From Eggerthella sp. YY7918 (lineage in GTDB: Bacteria > Actinomycetota > Coriobacteriia > Coriobacteriales > Eggerthellaceae), in the NCBI RefSeq assembly GCF_000270285.1, contig NC_015738.1, positions 806,001 through 870,000 on the forward strand: a DNA stretch of 64,000 bases. The letters are read 5' to 3'. A model generated the notes under the pieces. It did not search any database. It was given only the letters and a program-made list of their open reading frames with translations, and was not told the DNA's origin. Both the position numbers and the translations under genes were made by a program. Below, piece after piece: positions 52,767-62,733 of the stretch. The number at the start of each line of letters is the position of its first letter. Position 1 is the first letter of the stretch.

Positions 52767-53711
52767 ATGTTCGGAGACAACCTCGATCGTATTGTAAAAG
52801 CTATCGAGAAAAACTACGAGGTCGATGAGATATTCTTTACGAAGCCCGGACGACGCTTTCCCAGCCGTTCGGCGGTAAAGGGTGTGATCAAGGACCTGCG
52901 GCGGGTGTTGTTTCCGGGATATTTCGGCGAGGAGATGCTTACGCCGTCCACCAGTCCGGAGTACTTCATCGGAGAGACGCTCATACAGATTGAGCGGGTA
53001 CTGCGTGAACAGATCATTCTCGCGCTTACCTACACATCCGACGACCGCCATGTGGAGGGGGCCGATCCGGCGCGCTACCTGTGCGGCGAGGCTACGCCCG
53101 AGCATATCTGCAAGCGTGCCAGCGAAGTGTGCACGGTATTCTTCGACGAACTTCCTCGCATCCAGCGGGTGTTGCTTACCGATGTGCAGGCTCTCTACGA
53201 TGGAGATCCGGCCGCCGGATCAAAAGAGGAGGTTATTTTCTCGTATCCGGGCCTCTATGCCATCTACGTGTACCGCATTGCACACGTGCTTTACCAGCAA
53301 AACGTGCCCATCATCCCGCGCATCATGACCGAGCTTGCGCACAGCGGCACGGGTATCGATATCGGCGCTGGCGCCCAGATCGGTGAATATTTCTTCATTG
53401 ACCACGGGACGGGTGTTGTCATTGGGGAGACCACCGTCATCGGTGACCATGTGAAGTTGTATCAGGGCGTGACGCTCGGTGCGCTGTCCACGCGTGGCGG
53501 GCAGCGGCTTGCCGGGGTGAAGCGCCATCCCACCATCGAAGACAACGTGACTATCTACTCAAACGCCTCGGTGCTCGGCGGCGAAACGGTCATAGGGGCA
53601 GGATCGGTCATCGCTGGCTCTGCGTTCGTTACTTCGTCGGTTCCCCCCAACTCGCGCGTGTCGCTGAAGGCGCAGGAAATTACCGTGCGTCAGCCGGGCG
53701 AGCGGGACTAG
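52767..53711 (+). CDS. cysE: Serine O-acetyltransferase (EpsC type)
   Basis: Makes O-acetylserine for cysteine synthesis. The 314-residue protein has an all-helical N-terminal half and a left-handed hexapeptide-repeat C-terminal half: [19 protein letters not shown] with the catalytic His, [20 protein letters not shown] and [12 protein letters not shown], then [26 protein letters not shown] precedes the ATG. The N-terminus is longer than in E. coli CysE, as in the EpsC subgroup. It stands before ispD, with 22 bp between them. Confidence 0.92.
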   Translation: MFGDNLDRIVKAIEKNYEVDEIFFTKPGRRFPSRSAVKGVIKDLRRVLFPGYFGEEMLTPSTSPEYFIGETLIQIERVLREQIILALTYTSDDRHVEGADPARYLCGEATPEHICKRASEVCTVFFDELPRIQRVLLTDVQALYDGDPAAGSKEEVIFSYPGLYAIYVYRIAHVLYQQNVPIIPRIMTELAHSGTGIDIGAGAQIGEYFFIDHGTGVVIGETTVIGDHVKLYQGVTLGALSTRGGQRLAGVKRHPTIEDNVTIYSNASVLGGETVIGAGSVIAGSAFVTSSVPPNSRVSLKAQEITVRQPGERD

Positions 53712-53733
53712 ACCCAAAGTGGAGGAGGATCAA

Positions 53734-54576
53734 ATGGCGCAGACCATCGACCCGGTATTTTCGTCGGCCGTACTCAATACGCCAGAGCTGGCGCTCGACG
53801 ATCTTGATCTCGACGCATTGTCGCAGGCTATGGGAGGGCTCAAGGGCGAGGTTGATAAGAACCCCCAGACGGCAGCTATTATCTTGGCAGGCGGCACGGG
53901 CGAGCGCTTTGGCAAAGAGGGCGGCAAGCAGCTGGTTGAGATAGCGGGCAAGCCCATTCTCACGTGGTCGGCCGAAGCATTTGACGCTGTCGGCGACATT
54001 GGGCTTATCGTCATCGTGTGTCCGGAAGAGCGCTGCGGGGAATACCTCAAGCGCGCCATTGATCCGTTCCCGTTTGTTACGCCCATCGTGGTAGCGCCTT
54101 CGGGTCCCAGCCGACAGGAGTCGGCGTTCTCTGGTTTGGAATATGTTCCCGACGAGTACGAGTACGTCATTCTGCACGACGGCGCGCGTCCGCTCATTAC
54201 GCCGGACCTTATTGCGCACACTATCGCCACGCTTAAGGGCAACATTGACTGCGACGGCGCTGTGGTGGCGCATCCGGCCGTGGACACCCTCAAAATAGTG
54301 GAAAACGGCGTCATCATGGGCACGCCTGATCGTCGCGTGTTCTGGAACGCGCAGACGCCGCAGGTGTTTCGCGCGGGAATCTATCGTCGTGCTCACGCCT
54401 CGGCGCTCTCTGACGGATTTATGGGTACCGACGACTCGTCGCTTATCGAGCGACTTGGCGGGCGCGTGCTTGTGGTGGAGGGTAAGCGCGACAACATCAA
54501 GTTGACGGTGCCTGAGGATTATCTCATGCTGGCGGCCGCTGTCCGGACGATGTACATGCAAGGAGCTGAGGAATGA
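53734..54576 (+). CDS. ispD: 2-C-methyl-D-erythritol 4-phosphate cytidylyltransferase
   Basis: Third enzyme of the MEP isoprenoid pathway. The 280-residue protein carries a N-terminal extension of about 47 residues (acidic and Ala/Leu-rich) not found in typical 230-residue IspD. The core starts AAIILAGGTGERFGKEGGKQ with the CTP-binding loop, then VAPSGPSRQESAFSGLE, ILHDGARPLITPDLI, WNAQTPQVFRAGIYRRAH and TDDSSLIERLG. I chose ATG 53734 after GGAGGAGG. A large palindrome separates it from ispF. Confidence 0.93.
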   Translation: MAQTIDPVFSSAVLNTPELALDDLDLDALSQAMGGLKGEVDKNPQTAAIILAGGTGERFGKEGGKQLVEIAGKPILTWSAEAFDAVGDIGLIVIVCPEERCGEYLKRAIDPFPFVTPIVVAPSGPSRQESAFSGLEYVPDEYEYVILHDGARPLITPDLIAHTIATLKGNIDCDGAVVAHPAVDTLKIVENGVIMGTPDRRVFWNAQTPQVFRAGIYRRAHASALSDGFMGTDDSSLIERLGGRVLVVEGKRDNIKLTVPEDYLMLAAAVRTMYMQGAEE

Positions 54577-54680
54577 TTTGCGGAGGGGAGCGAGGCGGCA
54601 TCACCCAGTCGCTCAGACAGTCCTCGCTTCGCTGCGGAACTCGCTTGGTGGGCGACGCCGCCTCGCTCTCGCATGTCATT
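54572..54680. repeat. Large imperfect palindrome between ispD and ispF
   Basis: GAGCGAGGCGGC at 54588-54599 pairs exactly with 54657-54668, and the outer AATGA and TCATT (54572 and 54676) extend it; CACC/GGTG inside also pair. The 109-bp structure spans the ispD stop and most of the intergenic space, like a REP or BIME-type element or an mRNA-processing hairpin. Confidence 0.6.
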
Positions 54681-54694
54681 AGCGAAGGAGCCGA

Positions 54695-55201
54695 ATGATG
54701 CAACCTGCAATGCTCAATCTGACATCCTTGCGTATTGGGCAGGGTTATGATGTGCATGCGTTTGCGGAGGGGCGGCGGCTCATTTTAGGGGGCGTGGATA
54801 TTCCGCATACGAAGGGGCTTTTGGGTCATTCAGATGCGGACGTGCTTGCCCATGCGATTTCCGATGCGCTTTTGGGCGGCATTCGCGGGGGAGATATCGG
54901 CAAGTTGTTTCCCGATACCGATCCTGCTTTTAAGGATGCGGATTCTCTCAAGCTTTTGGCCGCTGTGGCGGATAAGGTGCGCGAAGAGGGCTATGAGATT
55001 ATCGACATCGATTCTGTTATCGCGGCGCAAGCGCCCAAGCTTTCGCCGTATCGCGAGGCCATGCGCGAAAACTTGGCCGCAGCCATGGGTATTGCGAAGG
55101 ATAACGTCGGCGTTAAAGCCACCACGACCGAACACCTTGGATTTGAAGGTCGCGAAGAAGGCATTTCGGCCACCGCCGTCTGTCTTTTGTGTCGCCGCTG
55201 A
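54695..55201 (+). CDS. ispF: 2-C-methyl-D-erythritol 2,4-cyclodiphosphate synthase
   Basis: Forms MEcPP in the MEP pathway as a trimer. The 168-residue protein shows [20 protein letters not shown] with the metal-binding Asp and His, [40 protein letters not shown] and a conserved [20 protein letters not shown]. Two adjacent ATG codons follow AAGGAG; the second (54698) has the better spacing. It is slightly longer at the N-terminus than usual. It follows ispD, and cysS lies downstream. Confidence 0.95.
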   Translation: MMQPAMLNLTSLRIGQGYDVHAFAEGRRLILGGVDIPHTKGLLGHSDADVLAHAISDALLGGIRGGDIGKLFPDTDPAFKDADSLKLLAAVADKVREEGYEIIDIDSVIAAQAPKLSPYREAMRENLAAAMGIAKDNVGVKATTTEHLGFEGREEGISATAVCLLCRR

Positions 55202-55319
55202 CGCGCGGTGACACACGGTCGGAGACGCGCGCCGTACGAGTTCGCTTGTGTTAGAATCTAAGGCCGTCTACGTTCGCGTGGAGGCGACATTCGGACAGGC
55301 AGGATGCGAGGATGCTACC

Positions 55320-56837
55320 ATGATCAGGTTATACGATACTAAACGACGCACTAAGGTCGATTTTGAGTCGCGCGAGCGCGGCAAGGTGGGCATGTATGTC
55401 TGCGGTCCGACCGTGTACAACTACATCCATGTGGGCAATGCGCGCACCTTCATCTCGTTCGACGTGATTCGTCGCTATTTCATGTGGCGCGGGTTCGATG
55501 TGACCTATGTGTGGAACATCACCGACGTGGACGACAAGATCATCGCGAAGGCAAACGAGGAAGGCCGCAGCGCTGCCGATGTAGCCGCCGAATATACGCA
55601 GGCGTTTATCGAGGACATGCACAAGGTGAACGTGCTTGATCCCACCGTGCGTCCGAAAGCGACTGAGGAAATTCCATCCATGCTGGAGCTGATCGCCGAG
55701 CTTATCGAGAGCGGACACGCCTACGAGGTGGATGGCGATGTGTACTTCAGTGTGCGCTCGTATCCGGCCTATGGTGAGCTGTCGGGTCGCAATGTCGACG
55801 AGATGGAAAGCGGCCACCGTGAACTGCGTGCCGAAAGCACGGGAGCGGCTAACGTGGCCGATCGCAAACGCGATCCGCTCGACTTCGCGCTGTGGAAGGC
55901 CGCGAAGCCCGGCGAGCCTGCGTGGGAGTCGCCCTGGGGGATGGGTCGCCCCGGCTGGCATATTGAGTGCTCGGCCATGTCGCGTAAGTATCTGGGGCTT
56001 CCCTTTGATATCCACGGCGGCGGCGGCGATTTGGTGTTTCCGCATCACGAAAACGAGCGCGCCCAGAGCGAAGCGGCGTGCGGTTGCACGTTCGCAAACC
56101 ATTGGATGCACGGCGGTATGCTGCAGATCAACTCTGAGAAGATGAGTAAGTCGCTGGGCAACTTCAAGCTGCTGCGCGATGTGCTTGAGCATACCAGCCC
56201 CGAGGTGCTGCGCTTCCTTATGCTGCAGACGCACTATCGTAGTCCGCTGGACTTTTCGGATGAGCGTTTGACTGAAGCCGACGCTGCGCTCTGCCGCATT
56301 GGTAACGCCGTAAAAAATCTTGATTGGTTGCTGGAAAACGCCTCCGATATCCCCTCGCCGCTTGATATTCGTGCGCTTATGGCGCGCACGAAGGAGGCGA
56401 AGCTTGCATTTATTTTGGCGATGGATGACGACTTCAACACCTGCAAGGCGCTCGGTGAGGTGTTCGATTTCATCGCTGACGTGAATGCGCAAACTGTCGG
56501 CAAGAGCATTTCTGTTTCCGATGTGCCTGCGGTGCGCGACGCGCGCGAGCTTATTGTCGAGTTGATGGGTGTGTTTGGTATCGATCTTGCCGCGGTGAGC
56601 GGCAATGCGTGTGCGGCGGAGGCGTACCCCGCCGAGGTCATATCGCTCGCCGCCGAGATTGCCGGGTATACCGGCGCTGATGCCGCCGAGGCGGTAGAGG
56701 CGCTTCTGGCTGCCCGCGCCGATGCCCGCGCCGCCAAAGATTGGTCGCGCGCCGATGCCGTCCGCGACGGTCTCACCGATCTGGGCTTCACTATCGAAGA
56801 CACCCCGCAAGGAGCGCGCGTAAGCTACGAGGGGTAG
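55320..56837 (+). CDS. cysS: Cysteinyl-tRNA synthetase
   Basis: Class I synthetase charging tRNA-Cys. The 505-residue protein has [20 protein letters not shown] (HIGH-equivalent HVGN and a zinc-binding Cys), [30 protein letters not shown] and [14 protein letters not shown] (further zinc ligands), and EKMSKSLGN for the KMSKS loop. The start was chosen at 55320, where the family N-terminus begins; the open frame continues 72 bp upstream. Position after ispF is common in Actinobacteria and cyanobacteria-like MEP clusters. Confidence 0.95.
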   Translation: MIRLYDTKRRTKVDFESRERGKVGMYVCGPTVYNYIHVGNARTFISFDVIRRYFMWRGFDVTYVWNITDVDDKIIAKANEEGRSAADVAAEYTQAFIEDMHKVNVLDPTVRPKATEEIPSMLELIAELIESGHAYEVDGDVYFSVRSYPAYGELSGRNVDEMESGHRELRAESTGAANVADRKRDPLDFALWKAAKPGEPAWESPWGMGRPGWHIECSAMSRKYLGLPFDIHGGGGDLVFPHHENERAQSEAACGCTFANHWMHGGMLQINSEKMSKSLGNFKLLRDVLEHTSPEVLRFLMLQTHYRSPLDFSDERLTEADAALCRIGNAVKNLDWLLENASDIPSPLDIRALMARTKEAKLAFILAMDDDFNTCKALGEVFDFIADVNAQTVGKSISVSDVPAVRDARELIVELMGVFGIDLAAVSGNACAAEAYPAEVISLAAEIAGYTGADAAEAVEALLAARADARAAKDWSRADAVRDGLTDLGFTIEDTPQGARVSYEG

Positions 56838-56950
56838 TGGGGTGAGATGATTGCGGGAAGGGGGCTGCTATAGATTGCGCCGATGAGAAAAAGGCAGAGA
56901 GCCTAGCTCAAAGACTCTGGTCCCGAATCCCTTCGACACCGTTTTACTTT

Positions 56951-58306
56951 ATGGGGTTGGGGCTCATTCGAGCTTGGACCGGGATTATGTATGCAGAAGG
57001 AGCGGCGGAGTTTTCTTCGCAGCCGCATTCTTCCTACATGGCTTTTGATTTTGTGACGGCTTTTGTTCTGGTTGTGCTCGCCGCGCTTTCTTATCATGTT
57101 GCTCCGCTGTACCGTCGACGTTTTGTTATGCCGCTGACTGCTTTGCTTCTTGTTGTTTGCACGTTGCTAAACTTCTTACCTGTTTTTTCGCCCGCAAATT
57201 CGTATGTTTCGATGAATGCCATAGCTATTGTTTTCGGTGCTGTTGGGATCGCGCTATATCTTATGTTGTGGTCGGAACTTTACGGATGCATAGGTCCGCT
57301 TAAAGTGGCGCTATACTATGCTGCTGGAATAATGGTTAGTGCGCTTGTGCTATGGGTGTTGAAAAGCACATCCCTAATCTGTTTGTTTGTATGTATGTGC
57401 GTCCTGCCCATTATTCTCATGATCAGTCTCTGGCGTGCCTACGCCCATCTGTCTCTTGACGATGTGCCGAAAGCGCCGGTTGCAAAGTCTTCGTTTCCTT
57501 GGAAGCCTGCACTTGCAATGGCCGTTTACGCTTTTGCCAGAGGTATGCAGGTGAGCCTGTCGTCAGACGATGTTGGTGCAAGTTCGAGTATTGGGTTTTT
57601 CGGTGGCGCTTTGCTCGTCTATATTGGTATCGCTTGGAAGAGAGAGGACTTCAACTTCTCGTCTCTTTGGAAGATTGCCATGCCTCTTATGCTGCTCTCG
57701 CTCTTTCCCTGGGGACGCTTCCTTCCTTTTGGTAGCACGCTTTCAGGGACGTTGTCGCTTGCCGCTTATGCGCTCATGCTTATCTTGATGATGTCGATTC
57801 TTGGCAACATTTCCTACCGCTATGGCGTGTGTGCGTTATGGTTATTCGCTATCGAGAGAGCGACGAGGCTTGTTGCCGTTCAGCTTGGGGAACTGTGGGG
57901 CGGCAATCTCGGCGCTGCGACGATGCTGTCTCCTGAGGCTTCCCAAATAGTTGCTAATGTTGTGTTCGTCGTTCTCATTGTTATTACAGCGCTCATGTTT
58001 GCATCTGAGAGACAGATTGATTCGTCATGGGGAATCATTCTTAAAATGCCTATCTCTCGTGATACGAGCCTTGCGCTTGCGAAGACGCGTTTGGGTGTGC
58101 GCTGCCACGAGCTGGCGCAGAGTTATGAACTCACTGCCCGCGAAGAAGAGATACTACTGCTCATATTCCAGCAGAATAAACCACGCGATATAGCGCGTAT
58201 TTTGCAAATTGAACTCAATACTGTCAACACTCATATCAAGCATGTTTACCAGAAACTCGGTACTCACTCGCGCAAGGAGACTCTCGCACTTTTAGGTATT
58301 GAATAG
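56951..58306 (+). CDS. Membrane-anchored LuxR-family transcriptional regulator
   Basis: A 451-residue protein with about 10-12 membrane helices over residues 1-365 and a LuxR/GerE helix-turn-helix at the C-terminus (SYELTAREEEILLLIFQQNK, then ARILQIELNTVNTHIKHVYQ). Such membrane LuxR regulators are abundant in Eggerthellaceae and usually control nearby respiratory reductases. Here it is convergent with a Tat-dependent flavoprotein gene. The reading frame stays open about 35 codons upstream and reads like protein (LWSRIPSTPFYF just before the start), but no ATG, GTG or TTG occurs there, so the real start may be non-standard or lost. Confidence 0.85.
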   Translation: MGLGLIRAWTGIMYAEGAAEFSSQPHSSYMAFDFVTAFVLVVLAALSYHVAPLYRRRFVMPLTALLLVVCTLLNFLPVFSPANSYVSMNAIAIVFGAVGIALYLMLWSELYGCIGPLKVALYYAAGIMVSALVLWVLKSTSLICLFVCMCVLPIILMISLWRAYAHLSLDDVPKAPVAKSSFPWKPALAMAVYAFARGMQVSLSSDDVGASSSIGFFGGALLVYIGIAWKREDFNFSSLWKIAMPLMLLSLFPWGRFLPFGSTLSGTLSLAAYALMLILMMSILGNISYRYGVCALWLFAIERATRLVAVQLGELWGGNLGAATMLSPEASQIVANVVFVVLIVITALMFASERQIDSSWGIILKMPISRDTSLALAKTRLGVRCHELAQSYELTAREEEILLLIFQQNKPRDIARILQIELNTVNTHIKHVYQKLGTHSRKETLALLGIE

Positions 58307-58356
58307 CCGACTCGTTCTCGCTTTTTCACTTCATTTCCCGTAACGGAAAATGTAAA

Positions 58357-58389
58357 AGACCGAGTACCTTTTGTAGGGCGACTCGGTCT
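58357..58389 (-). terminator. Terminator between convergent LuxR and flavoprotein genes
   Basis: AGACCGAGT and ACTCGGTCT form a 9-bp stem; on the minus strand TTTTAC follows, so it chiefly ends the flavoprotein transcript. Confidence 0.6.
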
Positions 58390-58420
58390 GGGGCGGGCAC
58401 TTGAAGGGATCGATCAGTTG

Positions 58421-60022
58421 CTAGATGATCGGGTCGTCGAACGTTCCCATAAGCGATTTCACAGCTAGAATGCCCCCAGTTACAGAGCGGGAGTTCGAGA
58501 ATCCACCGAAACCGTTCACTGGATAGTCATAGCCGAAGAATGAACCCTGCACATTGCCAGCGGCATAGAGCTTTGGGATGGGTTCAAAATCCGTATTCAG
58601 TACTTGTAGATATTCATTACAAGTAAGTCCTTGGGCTGCAACGAGACGGGCGGGCATACGTTCCATTGCGTAGAATGGGGCATCCTTGATGCCATTCCAG
58701 CTGAAGACAGAGGCATCAACGGCATAGTCTTCGTCTATACCTTTATCTACTAGTTCGTTATAGCGATCAACTGTCTTTTTGACTGCGTCATAAGGTAGAT
58801 TAGCAACTTCGCAAAGTTCTTCAAGAGTATCGGCTTTAAGGATGGCGCCGGCTTCTAGAGCTGTATCAAGCGCTTCTTGCGTGCCAGGCCGGCCTCCGTT
58901 CTTATAGTCAGTAGCGTGTTCCATTAGGTGGGAGTCGATGATCTGAAATGCTCGATGCTCAGGTTGGGCAGCAATAGCTGTTGAAATGTTCTGGAAGTTA
59001 ACGTTTTCATTTGTGAAGCGTTCACCCTTGATGTTTACGTGCAGCCATGGAATTCCCGAGAAGGGTGAGTAAAAAGGAAGCCCGCTCGGATCGATGTGCA
59101 TTTGTACGCCTGAAGGAGGATTGTCTATTGATGCACCAACCCAAAGACCCATTTTTAGCCCGTCTCCGGTGTTGCATGGTGCTCCGTGTCGCGTAGGGAC
59201 ACCTATCATCTCAGGACAAAACGCTTCGAGCATTTCTTCATCGTCCGAAATATCGCCAGTACAGAGTATGACACCCTTTGCGGCGTTCACTTTTACGTAA
59301 CTGTCATCTTTCGCTTGCCCGAATACGCCGTTAATGGTTCCGTCGTTAGCTTGGATGAGCTGTACGGCTGGCGTGTCGTAGCGATAGGTTGCCGCCTCCT
59401 GCTCAGCGCGCGCAACAATGTTGTCGTGGAACTGCATCCATCCTTCATAGCGCGTGGCTATGTCGTCGTTGAGGATGAACTGGTATCGCACATGATCCCC
59501 GGATTTTGAAAACGTCGGTTTCGGTTCTGTAATAATGCTTGTTAGCCATGCATAAGCTGGGCCGGTTGCTTGCATGATGTTGCGCACTAGTTTTATATTC
59601 GCTTTTCCATCTGCATAGTCTGCATATTTTTGCAAGTCAACAAGCACATCGGTTTTGATACCCAGTTCATCTTCGTGTATGTCGTTCCAGATGCCGGAGG
59701 CTTGTCCATTTACCTGGTTTTTTGATCCCTTTTGCAATACAACGACCTTGAGTCCTTGCATGGTTGCATATAGGGCAGCGGGGTTTCCAGCTACGCCTGC
59801 ACCTACAATACATACATCGCAATCAAGTGTTTCGGAAACCTGCGAATCGTCAATAGGCCTAGGCGCAATCGACCAGCTCCAGCGTCCCTGCGACGCGTCA
59901 TCGCTCATCTCGTTCGCTTTGTCTGCCTGTGTTGGGGCGCAGGCAGACAAAGCTGCTCCGCCCGCTGTCAGGGCTCCAAGTGCTAACGATCCCTTAATAA
60001 AACTTCTTCTTGTGACCTCCAT
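58421..60022 (-). CDS. Tat-exported FAD-dependent reductase, fumarate/urocanate reductase type
   Basis: A 533-residue flavoprotein with a Tat signal (TRRSFIKG) and a lipobox LSAC with C28, so it is likely an exported lipoprotein. After a 35-residue linker the FAD-binding motif reads CDVCIVGAGVAGNPAALYA; the end has KLYAAGNVQGSFFGYDYPVN and FGGFSNSRSVTGG. It has no FMN-binding or cytochrome domain, so a partner must supply electrons. Related enzymes in Eggerthellaceae use diverse organic acceptors (urocanate, cinnamates, steroids, drugs); the acceptor here is unknown. GGAAGG precedes the ATG. Tat export fits with tatA in this window. Confidence 0.87.
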   Translation of the reverse strand: MEVTRRSFIKGSLALGALTAGGAALSACAPTQADKANEMSDDASQGRWSWSIAPRPIDDSQVSETLDCDVCIVGAGVAGNPAALYATMQGLKVVVLQKGSKNQVNGQASGIWNDIHEDELGIKTDVLVDLQKYADYADGKANIKLVRNIMQATGPAYAWLTSIITEPKPTFSKSGDHVRYQFILNDDIATRYEGWMQFHDNIVARAEQEAATYRYDTPAVQLIQANDGTINGVFGQAKDDSYVKVNAAKGVILCTGDISDDEEMLEAFCPEMIGVPTRHGAPCNTGDGLKMGLWVGASIDNPPSGVQMHIDPSGLPFYSPFSGIPWLHVNIKGERFTNENVNFQNISTAIAAQPEHRAFQIIDSHLMEHATDYKNGGRPGTQEALDTALEAGAILKADTLEELCEVANLPYDAVKKTVDRYNELVDKGIDEDYAVDASVFSWNGIKDAPFYAMERMPARLVAAQGLTCNEYLQVLNTDFEPIPKLYAAGNVQGSFFGYDYPVNGFGGFSNSRSVTGGILAVKSLMGTFDDPII

Positions 60023-60389
60023 GTTTCACCTTCCTTGTCTCTTTATGCCTGCATACCAGATAATTCCAACCATATATTTCTGCGGTGTTCTGGACATCAC
60101 CATTGATCGCGACGAAATTAGGTATCTTCTTCTATGACCTACCAAAAAACTGCATTTTTCTGGTGAGAAACGCTTCTGCCGGAATTTATTAGGGTTGGAC
60201 GACCAGTTGTGAGTACTTGCGAGTTTGCGTACGACTTGACTGAGTAAGGCAAGTTTTGATGGCTAGATGATCTATAGCAAAAGGAACGGATGGTATCATG
60301 TTTTGCATATTGACAGAAGGTGGTCATACGACGTGTTAGTTTCAGCGAATAGAGGCTTGGCGGAAGAGCTAGACGTTGCTTCTTCGGTG
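60023..60389. other. Divergent region between flavoprotein and U32 genes
   Basis: AT-rich control region of about 365 bp. It contains TTGACT at 60236 without a good -10 at 17 bp, and an 11-bp palindrome TAGATGATCTA at 60264. An open frame begins at ATG 60267 and joins the U32 gene, so part of this may be its N-terminus; no other gene is visible. Confidence 0.4.
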
Positions 60390-61640
60390 ATGTCTTTGAG
60401 ACCGAGCATTCCTGAACTGCTTGCCCCTGCAGGGGGACGGGTGCAGTTGGAGGCGGCGTTGCGCTTTGGGGCCGATGCGGTCTATCTGGCGACCGATCGC
60501 TTCGGGCTGCGGCAACGTGCCGAGAATTTTGCACTTGAAGAAATTCCTGCAGCGGTGGACTACGCCCACGCAGCGGGCGCAAAGGTGTATGTGACGCTCA
60601 ATGCCATCATGGATGCCGACGATCTTGAGGTTCTGCCTGCGCATATGGAGGCGCTTGCGGCGGCTAAGGTCGATGCATTCATCGTAAGCGACCTCGGCGC
60701 GTTGCGCCTTGCGAAACGCCATGCCCCGCAGATGGCGTTGCATGTAAGCACCCAGGCGTCGGTGAGCAATGCTGAAGCGGCTTGCGCCTGGTATGAGTTG
60801 GGTGCGAGCCGCGTGGTGTGTTCCCGTGAAATGAGCGTTGATGATATCGCCCGCATGCGCGCCGCAACGCCGCGCGAGTTGGAGCTGGAAGCATTCGTGC
60901 ACGGTGCGATGTGTATGGCGGTGTCTGGTCGCTGTCTGCTCAGTTCGGCCATGACGGGGCGCTCGGGCAACAAGGGTCACTGCACCCAGCCTTGCCGTTG
61001 GAGCTACGCTCTTGTTGAAGAAAAGCGTCCTGGCGAGTTCTTCCCGGTGGAAGAGGATACGCGCGGAACATATGTCATGAACGCGCAGGATCTCAACATG
61101 ATTGCACATCTGGACGATCTTGCTGCAGCCGGGGTGGATTCGTTTAAGATCGAAGGCCGCAACAAGAAGGCGTTTTACGTAGCGACGGTCGTGCATGCCT
61201 ACCGCGCGGTGCTCGACGGGGCCGACCCCGCTGAAGTGGCACCTGAGCTACTGACCATTTCCCATCGTCCCTATTCGACGGGGTTCTACTATGGTCAAGC
61301 TGATCAATCGCCCGACTGCGATGGCTATATGAGAGAATGCTTGCATGCTGCCACGGTCCTGTCCTGCGATGCGACGGGAGAGGGGCACTGGCGTGCCACC
61401 GTCAGGTGTTTCAACCGCTTCTGCGAGGGCGACAGTCTTGAGGTTCTTTCTCCCCAGCGTCCTCTTTTCGAGGCGACCGTGCGCAACCTTGCGTGGCTTC
61501 CCAATGGTGGCGTGGGAAGCACCGCTCCGTCGCCCCAGCCGACTGCGGTCGCGAATCGCTCGGCCATGTGCTATGCCTTCGACACCACCACTGCTTTGCA
61601 CGTGGGCGACATTCTGCGCATGCGCGTTGCTTCCGAATAA
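60390..61640 (+). CDS. Peptidase U32-family protein
   Basis: U32 proteins include collagenase-like peptidases and the TrhP/YegQ-type proteins that help hydroxylate tRNA wobble uridine. The protein (416 residues from 60390) shows ELLAPAGGRVQLEAALRFGA, DAVYLATDRFGLRQRAENF, HVSTQASVSNAEAACAW and the cysteine-bearing SGRCLLSSAMTGRSGNKGHC followed by TQPCRW, a proposed iron-sulfur or metal site. The ATG at 60390 matches the usual family start but has no good ribosome site; GTG at 60387 and ATG at 60267 are in frame. The tRNA-modification role is more likely than proteolysis. Confidence 0.85.
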   Translation: MSLRPSIPELLAPAGGRVQLEAALRFGADAVYLATDRFGLRQRAENFALEEIPAAVDYAHAAGAKVYVTLNAIMDADDLEVLPAHMEALAAAKVDAFIVSDLGALRLAKRHAPQMALHVSTQASVSNAEAACAWYELGASRVVCSREMSVDDIARMRAATPRELELEAFVHGAMCMAVSGRCLLSSAMTGRSGNKGHCTQPCRWSYALVEEKRPGEFFPVEEDTRGTYVMNAQDLNMIAHLDDLAAAGVDSFKIEGRNKKAFYVATVVHAYRAVLDGADPAEVAPELLTISHRPYSTGFYYGQADQSPDCDGYMRECLHAATVLSCDATGEGHWRATVRCFNRFCEGDSLEVLSPQRPLFEATVRNLAWLPNGGVGSTAPSPQPTAVANRSAMCYAFDTTTALHVGDILRMRVASE

Positions 61641-61687
61641 GCGGATAGCGTACCTCGGTGAATCTGAAGCGATAGGGTACTGCTAAG

Positions 61688-61704
61688 TGGCCGTAACGGC
61701 TTTT
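61688..61704 (+). terminator. Short hairpin with T-run after the U32 gene
   Basis: GCCG and CGGC pair around TAA and TTTT follows. The stem is only 4-5 bp, so termination is doubtful. Confidence 0.3.
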
Positions 61705-61781
61705 CGAGGGCGCCGCGCTACACTTGAATGCATCTTACGAACGGAACGAAAGCAACGCTTCCGAAGAAAGCGAGGTGCATT

Positions 61782-62618
61782 ATGCCTAATCATGCCTATC
61801 GTGCTACGACGGCGCCAGGAGTTGTCCAGCGCGCCCGCAGCACAAAAACCGGCCGAAAACTTGAGCGTGGCGGCTATCTGACCGCCGAAGTGGTGGCGGT
61901 GTGGATAGCCTATTTCTTTACCATTATCGGCAATGCCATTATCGAAGGGGGTCAGGTGGGCGGTACGACGTCGGCAACCGTGGCCTATGGTGTCTTCACA
62001 TGGTTTACGCCTGCTGGCTATGTGTTTGCCATCTGGTCGCTTGTCTATGTGGCGCTCATCTTTTGGCTGGTGGCCTTTACGCGTCAGGCCCCGATGCGCT
62101 CCAAGCGGTTGAGTACGACTGCGATTCTGTTCATAGCGAGTAGCGTGCTCAATGTTCTGTGGCTCGCGCTCTGGCACTTTGAGCTCGTGGCGCTGTCGTT
62201 TATCGTCATTTTGGCGGAGTGGGCAGTTCTGGCCGCGCTGTACTTCAATGTGCGACAGACAGCAAAGACGGCATCGGGCTGGGTTCCCATTTCTATCTAC
62301 ACCGCGTGGGTGACAGTGGCAACTCTTGCAAACATGGCTATTCTCATTACGCGTCTTCTTGACGGCGGCGTAGCATTCTTCAATGGGCTCTCCGTCATTG
62401 CTCTGACGGCGGGCGTGCTCGTTTTGGGCTATGTGATGAAGCGTAGTTACAACGATGCTGTGTTCCCTCTCGTGTTTTTATGGGCGCTTATCGGCGTAGG
62501 CATTCACGTGGCCGAGGTATCGTGGTTCGTCGCGACCATCGTCTTTTTGCTGTGCATCGCGGGTGCAGTGGTGACTTTTGTCCCGCTGGCCAAGGTGCGT
62601 GCAGCACTGCGAAGCTAA
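61782..62618 (+). CDS. TspO/MBR-related membrane protein
   Basis: A 278-residue protein with seven or so membrane helices, of the group related to tryptophan-rich TspO proteins. The segment FTPAGYVFAIWSLVYVALIF near residue 76 resembles the P-x-x-x-x-x-W pattern of TspO; Trp and Ala are frequent. It is longer than true TspO (about 160 residues). A basic N-terminus of 30 residues precedes helix 1. The start at 61782 follows GAGG at 6 bp. Function in bacteria of this kind is not settled; tetrapyrrole or stress signalling is known for TspO itself. Confidence 0.7.
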   Translation: MPNHAYRATTAPGVVQRARSTKTGRKLERGGYLTAEVVAVWIAYFFTIIGNAIIEGGQVGGTTSATVAYGVFTWFTPAGYVFAIWSLVYVALIFWLVAFTRQAPMRSKRLSTTAILFIASSVLNVLWLALWHFELVALSFIVILAEWAVLAALYFNVRQTAKTASGWVPISIYTAWVTVATLANMAILITRLLDGGVAFFNGLSVIALTAGVLVLGYVMKRSYNDAVFPLVFLWALIGVGIHVAEVSWFVATIVFLLCIAGAVVTFVPLAKVRAALRS

Positions 62619-62733
62619 GGCAAAAGGAGGCTGGCACTCTCATTGGCTAAGGATTCTGCTTTTTCCCATACCACCCGCCATGACTTCTTGCTATGATAAG
62701 CGTCAAGAGAAACCCGGATGAAAGGGGTCGTTT

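Noticed and set aside
55329-56810. 493-codon minus-strand frame opposite cysS
   Set aside because: Shadow of cysS; no family motif.
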